The position numbers were made by a program, and so were the translations under genes. 34,129 bases of DNA from CALGLS01 sp047626155 (GTDB lineage: Bacteria; Bacteroidota; Bacteroidia; Chitinophagales; Saprospiraceae): assembly GCA_047626155.1 (NCBI GenBank), contig JBLHRR010000043.1:1-34129 (forward strand), given 5' to 3'. This document shows, piece after piece, positions 1-8,140 of this stretch (its first letter is position 1; every line of letters starts with the position of its first letter). A model generated the notes under the pieces. That model saw nothing but the letters and a program-made list of their open reading frames with translations, was not told the DNA's origin and made no database searches.

Positions 1-313
1 TGATGGAAATTATTAGCCTTTGACAATTAAATAAGTTCTTTGTTTTGTTACACTTAAAAGACGGGATATGTCAAAGGCACAGATTTTTTATACGGACGTT
101 CTCTAAAATTAATAGCTTTGCCCTATTCCAAAAAGTAGGATGCACCTTTTCAATTAAAGGTTTCCTGTAGCTTAGATATTAATATCAGCGTTTATTCAGT
201 TTCTGATATCCAGTGTTCGGTTTCCGGCTGACCGAACCATTTTATTTGGAATAAAAACTATTGATATTCTGGAAAAACTGGAATTCAGAGAAAAAATTAA
301 CAATTACCTTACG
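1..313. other. Intergenic region with inverted repeats, upstream of PagL-like gene
   Basis: No coding frame is supported in this stretch. It holds a perfect 10-bp inverted repeat (gcctttgaca at 16-25 and tgtcaaaggc at 69-78), a 12-bp perfect palindrome (gatattaatatc, 175-186) and a hairpin at 215-237. I see no convincing TTG/TAnnTTTG promoter for the gene at 314. The window edge may cut off the upstream gene and part of the 16-78 repeat. Confidence 0.5.
215..237. repeat. Hairpin with 7-bp perfect stem
   Basis: The arms gttcggt (215-221) and accgaac (231-237) pair perfectly around a 9-nt loop. No T-run follows directly, so a terminator is uncertain. An operator or 5'-UTR structure for the gene at 314 is equally possible. 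Confidence 0.45.
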
Positions 314-1444
314 ATGGATTTTGCAAATAGCAAGAAGCTAATATTCACTCTTTGTTTATTCACTGCTGCTTTTTTTGTGCAGGGGCAGTCTGCGTTAAAA
401 GGCTGGTCAATAGATCCAAGCATTCATATTGGCCGTATTATAAAACATTCTCCTAAGTTACTTTTTGAGGTAGACGGTTTGACCACTGCAGTAGAGCTAA
501 GTTTCAACTACCAGACTTTTGGGAAAAAGGAGTGGAATCAATTTCAGCGTTATCCTAAAATGGGGATTTCCTTGTTTTATCATGACCTAGGAGCATCGAA
601 TATTTTCGGCGAAGCTATTTCGCTGATTCCAAATATCAATAGCCCTATTCTTTCATTGCGGAAAATTCAAGTAGGTCTTCGCTTTGGAATAGGTTTGGCT
701 TATTTGACCAAACCTTTTAATCCGATTGATAACCCGACTAATAATGCCATTGGCTCTAGTTTGAATGCAGGAGTGTTACTTGAAGGAAATGGAGATTTGG
801 ATATTAATGAACACTGGGCTTTAGTCTGTGCCCTAAGCTTACTACACTATTCTAATGGAGCCAGCCACTTGCCGAATCTTGGCTTGAACGTTCCGTCCCT
901 GAAATTGGGAGTGCGTTATAAGCCACAGGCACTCCCACCGTCAGCATATGTTCGCCATGATGTGTCCAAGAAAAAAGAAAAACGGTGGGGTGTGCAGGCA
1001 TGGGCCGCTTTAGCCTTTCGGGAAAGAGGTGTTCCCAATGGGCCAGGTGAACCAATTTATGCACTGTCTTTGGCCGCTAACTATTATCTGAATAAAGTAA
1101 ATCGCTTATCTTCGGGCTTTGAGTATGAATACAACAAAAGCGTTTTCGAATTTGCAAAACATGTATATGCCTTTGATACAGAAGAAGAAGCAAAACGTCG
1201 TTCCAGACGAATGCAGTTTTTTGTAGCAGATGAGTTCTTATTTGGAGACTGGGGTGTTACCATTTTGATAGGGGTTTATACGAGTAGTAAATCTTATATT
1301 TTACCAGCGCCTATTTATAACAAAACTATTGTAAGGTATTATATTCCAACAAAAACAAAAGTGAAAATCAATGTGGGCGTTTATCTGAAGTCTCATTTTG
1401 TTATTGCAGAATATATGGGATTTGGCGTTGGGGTTTCTTTTTGA
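314..1444 (+). CDS. PagL-like acyloxyacyl hydrolase (lipid A deacylase), outer membrane
   Basis: This 376-aa protein starts with a signal peptide (about residues 1-24, ending near VQGQ). It contains the PagL-type motif H178-Y-S180-N-G followed by a P-x-L-G-rich beta strand. In PagL enzymes the His and Ser of this HxS motif belong to the catalytic triad that removes the 3-O-linked acyl chain of lipid A in the outer membrane. The protein is about twice the length of proteobacterial PagL (about 150-180 aa). The second half (about 220-376) has alternating beta-strand patterning, and its LKSHF...AEYMGFGVG ending resembles another barrel end. Such long versions are typical of Bacteroidota, as far as I recall. 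It stands alone on the plus strand ahead of an M48 protease. The family call is firm; lipid A as substrate is inferred. Confidence 0.8.
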   Translation: MDFANSKKLIFTLCLFTAAFFVQGQSALKGWSIDPSIHIGRIIKHSPKLLFEVDGLTTAVELSFNYQTFGKKEWNQFQRYPKMGISLFYHDLGASNIFGEAISLIPNINSPILSLRKIQVGLRFGIGLAYLTKPFNPIDNPTNNAIGSSLNAGVLLEGNGDLDINEHWALVCALSLLHYSNGASHLPNLGLNVPSLKLGVRYKPQALPPSAYVRHDVSKKKEKRWGVQAWAALAFRERGVPNGPGEPIYALSLAANYYLNKVNRLSSGFEYEYNKSVFEFAKHVYAFDTEEEAKRRSRRMQFFVADEFLFGDWGVTILIGVYTSSKSYILPAPIYNKTIVRYYIPTKTKVKINVGVYLKSHFVIAEYMGFGVGVSF

Positions 1445-1635
1445 TGAACGTTGAAAGGGCAAAATTCCGCCTGGCGACCTGACAGGTTTGTCAAAGAATA
1501 ATTTTTTAGCTGGAAGTTGATTACTTTTTAAAATCTGCTAAGTCTAAAAGAGTAACGCTTTTTTGATAAACTATAAAACACCGAATTTGTCAAAGAACGA
1601 CAATAATTACGTTTAAGCAATTAAAATAAACTCAC

Positions 1636-2436
1636 ATGATTACCAAAAGAATTTTTATCGTATTCGGAATGGCTATGCTATTATCCTGGTCTGGTTGTAA
1701 AGGGGGCAAGGGGCTTGGTCTGAACTTCTTCTCTTTACAGCAGGATATAGACTTGGGAAAACAAGTTAGCCAAGAAATAGAAAGCGATACCAAAACCTAT
1801 CCGATACTTCCTGAATCAGGAAATAGAGAAGCTTATGCATATATAAGAGGAATCACTAACAAGATTCTACGATCAGGAAAGGTAAAGCATGCTAAAGACT
1901 TTCCCTGGCAGGTGAAGATTATTGATGATGAAAAAACATTAAATGCCTTTTGCACACCGGGCGGTTATATTTATGTGTACACTGGATTAATCAAATATCT
2001 GGATTCAGAGGATCAATTAGCAGGCGTGATGGGGCATGAAATTGCACATGCAGACCTTCGGCATTCTACCCGACAAATGACAAAGGTATATGGTGTTCAA
2101 ACCTTAATACAGGTTGCAACCGGAAATGCAGACCCTGGTTTGTTATCGCAAATTGCAGTCGGTTTGGTTAATCTTAAGTTCAGTAGAGGACATGAAACCG
2201 AGTCAGATAATGGCTCCGTGAAATACCTATGCGCTACAGGATATAATGCGGCAGGTGCTGCTGGATTTTTCAAGAAGATTCAATCAAGCAGCGGAGGCAG
2301 TACCCCTGAGTTTTTAAGTACTCATCCGAATCCAAAAAACAGAGTAGAGAATATTGAATCTAAAGCAAAGGATATGGGTTGTAGAGGTCGGGAAACAAAT
2401 CGGGCGGAGTATAATAGGATTAAAAAACTATTATAG
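1636..2436 (+). CDS. M48 family zinc metalloprotease lipoprotein (BepA/Oma1-like)
   Basis: This is a 266-aa predicted lipoprotein. Its N-terminal hydrophobic segment ends at C21 (LLSWSGC); Trp at the -3 position makes the lipobox non-canonical. The zinc-binding HEIAH lies at residues 134-138. The third ligand is probably E187, within the ExxxD signature E187-T-E-S-D191. M48 proteases of this size in the periplasm degrade or quality-control outer-membrane proteins. There is no TPR extension, so it is shorter than E. coli BepA. The start at 1636 gives a good signal sequence with no competing upstream ATG. The gene ends one base before a palindromic repeat and converges on hpt. Substrate is unknown. 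Confidence 0.88.
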   Translation: MITKRIFIVFGMAMLLSWSGCKGGKGLGLNFFSLQQDIDLGKQVSQEIESDTKTYPILPESGNREAYAYIRGITNKILRSGKVKHAKDFPWQVKIIDDEKTLNAFCTPGGYIYVYTGLIKYLDSEDQLAGVMGHEIAHADLRHSTRQMTKVYGVQTLIQVATGNADPGLLSQIAVGLVNLKFSRGHETESDNGSVKYLCATGYNAAGAAGFFKKIQSSSGGSTPEFLSTHPNPKNRVENIESKAKDMGCRGRETNRAEYNRIKKLL

Positions 2437-2549
2437 TATTACACAGAAAATAATTTCCCGATTTCTTTGGTGGAAACGATTATATAAATCACTCTCCCTT
2501 TGGTCATTTTGATTTACATAATCGTTTCCAAGTCGGGATTTAATTTTTT
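2437..2549. repeat. Palindromic intergenic repeat, family 1 copy 1 (MITE/REP-like)
   Basis: This 113-bp element starts directly after the TAG of the M48 gene. Its inner arms ggaaacgattatataaatca (2472-2491) and tgatttacataatcgtttcc (2510-2529) are inverted and match at 19 of 20 positions around an 18-nt loop. The outer flanks (cccga at 2457-2461, tcggg at 2533-2537) extend the palindrome. A second copy lies inverted at 12786-12900, about 87% identical by my hand alignment. As RNA it would fold into a long hairpin and could end transcripts from both convergent genes. Confidence 0.85.
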
Positions 2550-2556
2550 GTTGTCC

Positions 2557-3111
2557 CTAAGCCTGATGTAGTTGGTAAATGTCCGCCAGGTTTCTGGATA
2601 AGCCGTCATAATCCAATCCGTAACCGATGACGAATTTGTTTGGAATTTCAAAACCAACATGGTCTACCGGAAATTGATCACTAAAAACTTCTGGCTTTAA
2701 CAATAAGGTTACAATGGATACAGAGCCGGGTTCCCGGTCTTTTAATTTTGCTAAAAAATAAACCATTGTTTTTCCCGAGTCAATAATATCTTCTACGATG
2801 ATTACGTCTCGGCCTTTGATGTTTTCGTCCAGACCGATGATGTCGGTTACTTTTCCCGTCGAGCCCGTTCCCTCGTATGAAGATAATTTGACGAAGGAAA
2901 TTTCACATTCCATATCGCAGGCGCGCATCAAGTCTGCAGCAAAAACGAAGGAGCCATTTAAGACGGCAATCAACAAAGGCTTTTTACCTGCATATTGTTG
3001 AGATAATGCTGCACCGAGTTCTTTCACTCTTTCCGCAATAGTTTCCGCTAGGAGATAGGGCTGAAAGGAAAGGTCGTGTGTTTTTATGATTTGTTTGTCT
3101 GAAGTACTCAC
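2557..3111 (-). CDS. hpt: Hypoxanthine phosphoribosyltransferase
   Basis: This 184-aa purine-salvage enzyme transfers phosphoribose from PRPP to hypoxanthine or guanine in the cytoplasm. The PRPP-binding loop VIIVEDIIDSGKT is at residues 103-115. The catalytic flexible-loop region SSYEGTGSTG is near 77-86, and the C-terminal purine-binding segment with FVIGYGLDYDG is near 160-170. Length is normal for the family. The start codon is GTG (3111-3109), and its G is the last base of the upstream gene's TAG stop, so translation is probably coupled to the M28 peptidase. The next in-frame Met lies well inside the conserved domain, which supports the GTG start. Confidence 0.95.
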   Translation of the reverse strand: MSTSDKQIIKTHDLSFQPYLLAETIAERVKELGAALSQQYAGKKPLLIAVLNGSFVFAADLMRACDMECEISFVKLSSYEGTGSTGKVTDIIGLDENIKGRDVIIVEDIIDSGKTMVYFLAKLKDREPGSVSIVTLLLKPEVFSDQFPVDHVGFEIPNKFVIGYGLDYDGLSRNLADIYQLHQA

Positions 3112-4499
3112 TATAGTCCGTATTTATCGATGAGGAAAACTAAAGAAGTCATGGCTGCGGTGCCTAATTCTAATTCTCGTTTATTGACAGCATCAAAGGT
3201 ATCAATTTCAGTGTGGTGATAATCGAAATACCGTTGAGAATCCGGCATAAAACCAAAGAGCAAACCTTTCTGACTTTTTAGTGGAGAAATATCTGCACCG
3301 GAGCCACCGGTATTCAGGCTTAAGCCATATGGTTCCAGCAAAGGTAACCATTCTGTAGCCTTTTTAAATTTATCTTTAAAAATTTCCTCATCTCCATCGC
3401 TTCTGAAACCGCGTGGAGTAAAACCGCCAGAATCAGACTCTATAGCAGCCAAGTGAAATTCTCCTTTCTCATTAGAAGCTTTAGCATAGGCTTTTCCACC
3501 GCCAAGCCCATTTTCTTCATTCATAAATAAAACACATCTAATGGTTCTTTTTGGTTTGTAATCCAGTCTTTGTAACAATTGTAATACATCCATAGATTGT
3601 ACGCAACCTGTGCCATCATCATGTGCTCCCTGACCAACGTCCCAGGAATCCAAATGTCCTCCAACTAAAATAATTTCATCCGGATGTGTTGAGCCTTTTA
3701 TTTCGCCAATGACATTATAAGAAGGTTTGTCCGAGAAGCTTTGAGCTGTATTTCTGATATAAACTCGGATGGCTTCTTTTTTTAATAGGCTGCTTAGTAA
3801 CTCAGCTCCCTTTGTACTAATGGCCAATGCTGGAATTTTTGGATTCTCTTCCCGATAAACCGTTACACCGGTATGCGGATAATCGTCAATACGTGTGGTG
3901 AGCGATCGAACCAATACGGCTACTACTCCAAATTTTGCAGCCTCTGTAGGTCCATAGACTCGTTGATCAGCAGCACCTCCATAGGCATTAAAGGTTCGAA
4001 TTTGAGTAGGATCCATTGGACGATTGAAGAAAACGATTTTGCCTTTTAATTTTTGAGCGCCGAGTTTTTCTAGCTCCTGCAAACCTTGTACTTCAATTAC
4101 TTCGGCGGTTAGGCCTCCTCCCCCTGTCCCAATGGAATTTCCTAAAGACAGCGCCCTCAAATCAACAGACCCCATGGTATTGCTATTCACAATTCGGACT
4201 TGTTCTTTTTCTCCTCTAACCCAATGTGGAACCATACAGTCTTGCAAAGTAACGCTGCTAAGACCAAGGGTATCTAACATCTGTTGGGTATAGGTAACGG
4301 CAGCAGCTGCCTGTGGTGATCCGGCAAGGCGCCCTCCTATTTTAGTAGTGAGATGCTCCAACCAGTTGTAACATTGCCCCTCTGTAAGGGCTTTGTCGTA
4401 TATTTCTCTAATAAAAAAAGCGTCCTCATCAGAGGTAGTTTGCTGTGCGGAAATAGTTATACTGAAAAAGATAAAGCCGAAGAGGAAAAATTGTTTCAT
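3111..4499 (-). CDS. M28 family metallopeptidase, carboxypeptidase Q-like, secreted
   Basis: This 462-aa protein has a signal peptide (about residues 1-19, cut before QQTTS). A PA-like insert (about 120-250) interrupts the region ahead of the M28 catalytic domain. Zinc-ligand and catalytic motifs appear in order: GGHLDSWD (H282), AHDDGTG (D294/D295), MNEENG, ESDSGG and a C-terminal YHHTEIDT. This arrangement matches plasma glutamate carboxypeptidase/carboxypeptidase Q, which releases unsubstituted amino acids from peptides. It is expected in the periplasm or outside the cell. It leads a two-gene operon with hpt and has a very clear promoter at 4543-4573. The exact peptide substrate cannot be told. 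Confidence 0.9.
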   Translation of the reverse strand: MKQFFLFGFIFFSITISAQQTTSDEDAFFIREIYDKALTEGQCYNWLEHLTTKIGGRLAGSPQAAAAVTYTQQMLDTLGLSSVTLQDCMVPHWVRGEKEQVRIVNSNTMGSVDLRALSLGNSIGTGGGGLTAEVIEVQGLQELEKLGAQKLKGKIVFFNRPMDPTQIRTFNAYGGAADQRVYGPTEAAKFGVVAVLVRSLTTRIDDYPHTGVTVYREENPKIPALAISTKGAELLSSLLKKEAIRVYIRNTAQSFSDKPSYNVIGEIKGSTHPDEIILVGGHLDSWDVGQGAHDDGTGCVQSMDVLQLLQRLDYKPKRTIRCVLFMNEENGLGGGKAYAKASNEKGEFHLAAIESDSGGFTPRGFRSDGDEEIFKDKFKKATEWLPLLEPYGLSLNTGGSGADISPLKSQKGLLFGFMPDSQRYFDYHHTEIDTFDAVNKRELELGTAAMTSLVFLIDKYGL

Positions 4500-4542
4500 T
4501 ATGCGCCGTTTGTTTGAACGAAGAAAGGATTGTCTTCGCTCG

Positions 4543-4573
4543 CAAAAATATCTTTTTTTACCTGCTTTGACAA
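4543..4573 (-). promoter_or_regulatory. Bacteroidota-type promoter of the M28-hpt operon
   Basis: On the minus strand, TTG (4573-4571) is followed after exactly 20 nt by TATTTTTG (4550-4543), a perfect match to TAnnTTTG. Transcription would start near 4536, giving a 5' UTR of about 37 nt before the ATG at 4499. Confidence 0.75.
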
Positions 4574-4795
4574 ATGAAGTGGTTCCTCAAAAAATATTCT
4601 CCAAAAACAACTGTAATAGAGCGGATAATCACAGCTTTAATCTTGAACTTAGGTTTTGACTTTTATATAAAAAAAGTTATAAGTGGTTGTCTTTCAGTTT
4701 TTTGTGTTGACGTGAGCTAACTTAGATTATGAAAAATAAAATTTAGCGACTTAGAAAGGTGTCTTTTTCATTTTTGTCCGTCTAAAAATCGTGTT
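4574..4795. other. AT-rich divergent intergenic region
   Basis: Together with 4500-4573 this separates the M28 gene (minus) from the sigma-factor locus (plus). Apart from the minus-strand promoter I see only a weak plus-strand candidate -7 box, CATTTTTG (4769-4776), without a TTG at the right distance. A plus-strand reading frame through 4393-4659 is not supported as a gene. Confidence 0.4.
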
Positions 4796-4963
4796 ATGAG
4801 CTACGTATATTCTGAGTATAATAGAACCATGCGAAACCTCCATTTTTTACGGAAACGCACCAAGGGAAAGGAAGCTCTAGATCAAAGGACTGGGTTACAA
4901 GAAGATTTCCTACATTTGTGCATTTCAAAGACGCATCAAAAACAGAATAACTTAGCCCATTGA
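4796..4963 (+). CDS. Possible 55-aa small ORF upstream of the ECF sigma factor
   Basis: An ATG-initiated frame of 55 codons starts MSYVYSEYNRTMRNLHFLRK and is rich in Lys, Arg and polar residues. It has no hydrophobic segment and I do not recognise it. Its TGA (4961-4963) overlaps a TTG (4960-4962) that is in frame with the sigma factor. It could be a leader or coupling peptide, or a chance frame. The antisense frame over the same DNA is no more convincing. Confidence 0.3.
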   Translation: MSYVYSEYNRTMRNLHFLRKRTKGKEALDQRTGLQEDFLHLCISKTHQKQNNLAH

Positions 4964-5019
4964 AAACCCCATCCACAGGAAACGATAGTTATCATGCTGG
5001 TCGAACTTCGGTTACGACC

Positions 5020-5571
5020 ATGGAAGATATGGAGTTGATACGGGGATTCCTCGATACCAGAAAGCAAGCTTATTTCGATCAGCTTTATAAGCGCTATATG
5101 ACTAAGATATATAGTAAATGTATTTCTATGCTGAGAAATGAAGCGAGGGCTATAGACGCGACGCAGGAAATTTTCATGAAGATATATTTGAACCTTGCGA
5201 AGTTTGACGAACGATCTAAATTCTCTACCTGGATATATTCGATTACATACAACTATTGTATAGACTTTATTCGCAAGCAGAAAAAGGAAACCAAACTTTT
5301 TGTAGATGACCAGGATGATCTCCCTGACATAGTGATTGAAGTACCAGATACTGCATTGTTAGAAATGGAAGTGAAACGATTGAAAGTGGTTCTGGAAAAA
5401 CTTCGACCAGATGATCGTGCTATTCTTTTGATGAAGTATCAGGATGAAATGCAAATTAAAGAAATAGCAGTAGCTTTAGGTAAAACCGAGAGCGCTATTA
5501 AAATGAAGATAAAAAGAGCGAAACATAAAGCCCAGAAAGTCTACCAGGATATTTTTCCAACAGGTCTTTAA
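5020..5571 (+). CDS. ECF-type RNA polymerase sigma-70 factor
   Basis: Counted from the ATG at 5020 the protein has 183 aa, normal for ECF factors. The sigma2 region (YKRYMTKIYSKC to DATQEIFMKIYLN, then FSTWIYSITYNYCIDFIRK) covers the first half. The sigma4 region (LRPDDRAILLMKYQDEMQIKEIAVALGKTESAIKMKIKRAK) covers the C-terminus with its helix-turn-helix. There is no long extra domain. A longer form from TTG at 4960 would add 20 unconserved-looking residues. An 88-aa gene follows after 13 nt, where an anti-sigma factor might be expected. The gene probably belongs to an envelope-related operon with that gene and the MscS channel. The inducing signal is unknown. Confidence 0.9.
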   Translation: MEDMELIRGFLDTRKQAYFDQLYKRYMTKIYSKCISMLRNEARAIDATQEIFMKIYLNLAKFDERSKFSTWIYSITYNYCIDFIRKQKKETKLFVDDQDDLPDIVIEVPDTALLEMEVKRLKVVLEKLRPDDRAILLMKYQDEMQIKEIAVALGKTESAIKMKIKRAKHKAQKVYQDIFPTGL

Positions 5572-5584
5572 AAAGATTTAAATC

Positions 5585-5851
5585 ATGGCAGGAACTAAAC
5601 TGAATAATTTTCAAGAGTTAGAAGAATTACAAATTAATGAACACCTGGAGCAACGACCAGATGTTTCTCCAAAAATTGAAATGGGCGTCATGGCCAACAT
5701 GCGTACCATCAGTTTTATGGGAGATATTTTAGAACTATATCTACCCAGAGTAGCAGAGATCATTGTAACCATATTTGGTGGCCGAAGAGATGCGACCATA
5801 TCCCAGGATGGGCAAGGTGGTTTTACAGAAGGTGATCAAAAACCAGATTAG
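5585..5851 (+). CDS. Unknown 88-aa protein co-transcribed with ECF sigma factor
   Basis: I do not recognise a named family. The N-terminus (1-40) is acidic and polar. Residues about 43-65 (SFMGDILELYLPRVAEIIVTIF) form one amphipathic to hydrophobic segment that could attach to the membrane. The tail is Gly/Asp/Gln-rich. It begins 13 nt after the sigma-factor stop, so the pair is probably translated from one mRNA. By position it could act on the sigma factor, but it has no zinc-binding HxxxCxxC anti-sigma motif. A function is not assigned. Confidence 0.7.
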   Translation: MAGTKLNNFQELEELQINEHLEQRPDVSPKIEMGVMANMRTISFMGDILELYLPRVAEIIVTIFGGRRDATISQDGQGGFTEGDQKPD

Positions 5852-5916
5852 AAATAAACCCTACACGGATAAAGGTATAGACCTCAGAATCCAAGAACCA
5901 ACTTAGCCAAACACTT

Positions 5917-6738
5917 ATGAGTTTCCTTGAAAGAATTTTGCAAATACTAGAACAATTACTATTCAACTTTACCAGCGTGATACCCAATATCCTTGGAGCT
6001 ATCGTCGTCTTTTTGGTCGGATGGGTTATTGCTAAGACAGTAGCGTTAATCGTTAAGAAAGTTTTGAAATCTATTCAGGTTGATAAATTAGGAGAACAAC
6101 TTAATAATATTGACTTCATCAGTAAGTCTAGTGTTAGTATTGTGCCTAGTACGATTTTGTCTAAACTACTTTACTATGTAATTTTATTGTTATTTGCTAT
6201 TGTGGCTTCAGAGATTCTAAATGTAGAGCCCATTTCTAAACTGGTTGGCGACATACTATTGTACATGCCGAAAGTTTTTGCAGGGATGATTGTCTTATTT
6301 ATTGGATTACTGGTTGCCGATTTCATAAAGGGTATTGTGGAGACGACTACCAAATCTATGGGTATCCCCTCTTATAAAATGATTGGAGGTGTTGTCTTTT
6401 ACTTTATTTTTATGATGACGATCATTACAGCCATCAAACAGATAGGCATCGATGCCGCTTTCATAGAAACAAACTTATCCTACATCATTGCAGGAGGTGT
6501 TTTTGCTTTTGCTCTAGGATATGGTTTAGCTTCTAAAGATATGATGTCAAACTTTTTGGCTTCTTTATATAGTAAGGAAAAATTCGCGGTAGGAGATGTA
6601 GTTGCCATTTCTGGACATAAAGGAGAAATTGTTGAGATGACCAATTCGTCAATGATTATCCGATCAGAAGATAACCGAAAAGTAATTATTCCACTCAGTA
6701 AACTCTCTACGGAAAGTATCGAAATTTTTGATAACTAG
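5917..6738 (+). CDS. Small mechanosensitive channel (MscS family, TM-helix type)
   Basis: This 273-aa inner-membrane protein begins with a TM-helix repeat (about 17-55, NILGAIVVFLVGWVIAKTVA). Further membrane helices follow near 83-105, 120-142 and 153-177. The pore-lining helix is YIIAGGVFAFALGYGLASKD, followed by the MscS beta domain (FAVGDVVAISGHKGEIVEM...RSEDNRKVIIPLSKL). The protein stops right after the beta domain, so the usual alpha/beta C-terminal vestibule domain is missing. Such channels release solutes under hypo-osmotic stress. It lies 65 nt after the 88-aa gene, probably in the same transcript. A second conserved use as a conductance regulator cannot be excluded. Confidence 0.88.
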   Translation: MSFLERILQILEQLLFNFTSVIPNILGAIVVFLVGWVIAKTVALIVKKVLKSIQVDKLGEQLNNIDFISKSSVSIVPSTILSKLLYYVILLLFAIVASEILNVEPISKLVGDILLYMPKVFAGMIVLFIGLLVADFIKGIVETTTKSMGIPSYKMIGGVVFYFIFMMTIITAIKQIGIDAAFIETNLSYIIAGGVFAFALGYGLASKDMMSNFLASLYSKEKFAVGDVVAISGHKGEIVEMTNSSMIIRSEDNRKVIIPLSKLSTESIEIFDN

Positions 6739-6919
6739 TTACTTCCCAATCTTCAACTGATTACAGCATTTATTATTAAGAATAAAGTTCATTTTCCACC
6801 CTTACGGAAGAAAAGAGCCTTGGTTCGTAATGCCGTGTACTGACCCTTCGGGTGAGTTCAGGTATTTTATTTTGATATTTTTTAACCCTTAATTCATTTA
6901 ACATTAAACACATTTTATT

Positions 6920-7930
6920 ATGACTATGAAATTATCTTTACTAACAGTAGTCCTTGCTTTGTTTTCCTTTAATCTAAACGCTCAGGATGTTCCTACATTA
7001 ACAGATGCGGACGTGGCAGCATTGAAAGCAGAAAAAGCAGAAAAGGAAGCACAGGCTGCAGCCTTATTAGGAGAAGCAGGAGCTATTCAAGCGAAGATTG
7101 ATGCGATGCCAGGTTGGGAATTTGGTTCTTTAGGAACATTAGGCTTTAACGTTTCTCAGTTCTCAAACTGGTTGGGCGGTGAGAACCCTAACGTACAGTC
7201 TACTTCTTTTGCGTTGACAGGTAATGCTTTTGCAAACTATGATGAACCAAAACAATTTTGGAGGAATGGAGGTAACCTGACTTTTGTTAGAACAAAATTG
7301 GTTACGGACCACAAAGTAGATTCTATATCTGATGCGTCAAGTTATTTAACTACTGCGGATGCAGTTACAGCTTCTTCTTTATATGGCTACAAGCTTACAC
7401 CAAAATGGGCTATCTCCGGTTTAGGAGAATACCGTTCTACTCTTTCTAACTTTAATAACCCGGGGTTTTTGGACATCGGAATTGGAGCAACATGGACTCC
7501 TATAAAGGATTTTGTGGTTGTGTTACACCCGTTGAATTACAACTTTGTATTTTCAAATGATGACAAATTGGCCTATGAGTCTTCTATAGGTATGAAGTTC
7601 GTTGCAGATTATACCAAAGCGCTTCCTATGGGAATTGCCTGGAGCTCAAAACTATCTGGGTTTGTAAGCTACTCAGACGTTTCAAACTTCTCCAATTGGA
7701 CATGGGTCAACGGTTTTGGTTTTACTGCTTGGAAAGGAATCGGAGTAGGTTTCGAATTTGGTCTTCGTGGAAACCGTCAGGAGAGTTATAATGACTTCTT
7801 GATAAATAATGATAAAGGGGAGACATCTGAGACTGTTGAGATTGATGATTTTGATAACAGTACCAATGACGGAGGCAATCCGGTACAAACGTACTTTATC
7901 CTTGGCATGACTTATTCTCTAGGAAAATAA
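6920..7930 (+). CDS. DUF3078 domain-containing beta-barrel protein
   Basis: This 336-aa protein has a signal peptide ending at NAQ (about residue 22). A short Ala/Glu/Lys-rich coiled-coil-like segment follows (about 28-58). Then comes a beta-rich domain typical of DUF3078, with a Bacteroidota-type SQFSNWLGG start and a final FILGMTYSLGK strand. An outer-membrane location is likely; the function of the family is unknown to me. Start choice is between ATG at 6920 and ATG at 6926, both giving a signal peptide. The 5' region (6739-6919) contains only a weak ACCC/GGGT hairpin (6843-6853). The gene ends at a strong terminator. Confidence 0.85.
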   Translation: MTMKLSLLTVVLALFSFNLNAQDVPTLTDADVAALKAEKAEKEAQAAALLGEAGAIQAKIDAMPGWEFGSLGTLGFNVSQFSNWLGGENPNVQSTSFALTGNAFANYDEPKQFWRNGGNLTFVRTKLVTDHKVDSISDASSYLTTADAVTASSLYGYKLTPKWAISGLGEYRSTLSNFNNPGFLDIGIGATWTPIKDFVVVLHPLNYNFVFSNDDKLAYESSIGMKFVADYTKALPMGIAWSSKLSGFVSYSDVSNFSNWTWVNGFGFTAWKGIGVGFEFGLRGNRQESYNDFLINNDKGETSETVEIDDFDNSTNDGGNPVQTYFILGMTYSLGK

Positions 7931-7972
7931 GTTTAGGCATAATTAGACTTAGCTATTTAAGACAATTAAAAT

Positions 7973-8008
7973 CTCGTTTGCCAATTTCGGTAAACGGGGT
8001 TTTTGTTT
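7973..8008 (+). terminator. Rho-independent terminator after DUF3078 gene
   Basis: A 10-bp stem pairs ctcgtttgcc (7973-7982) with ggtaaacggg (7989-7998), with two or three G-U pairs and a 6-nt loop. It is followed by GTTTTTTGTTTT. It separates the sigma-channel-DUF3078 group from polA. Confidence 0.85.
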
Positions 8009-8140
8009 TAGGGATGAGAAAGGACAATTTTTAGGCAAGCGGGTAGATTATTTTTTGCGAACGCCCTTATTAGTGGTTTGGTAAAAGAATTTTTACTTTT
8101 ACGGTTGTACCAATTAAGGACTTTACTATTTTGATGGAGA

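Noticed and set aside
1461..1490. Possible terminator after the PagL-like gene (cctg/cagg pairing)
   Set aside because: The stem is only four base pairs and the T-run is displaced, so support is too weak.
4393..4659. Plus-strand frame over the start of the M28 gene
   Set aside because: It is antisense to the signal peptide and promoter of a well-supported gene and is Lys-rich without a motif.
4794..4976. Minus-strand 60-codon frame before the sigma factor
   Set aside because: No start signal or recognisable pattern; a plus-strand frame over the same DNA is slightly better, and both may be chance.
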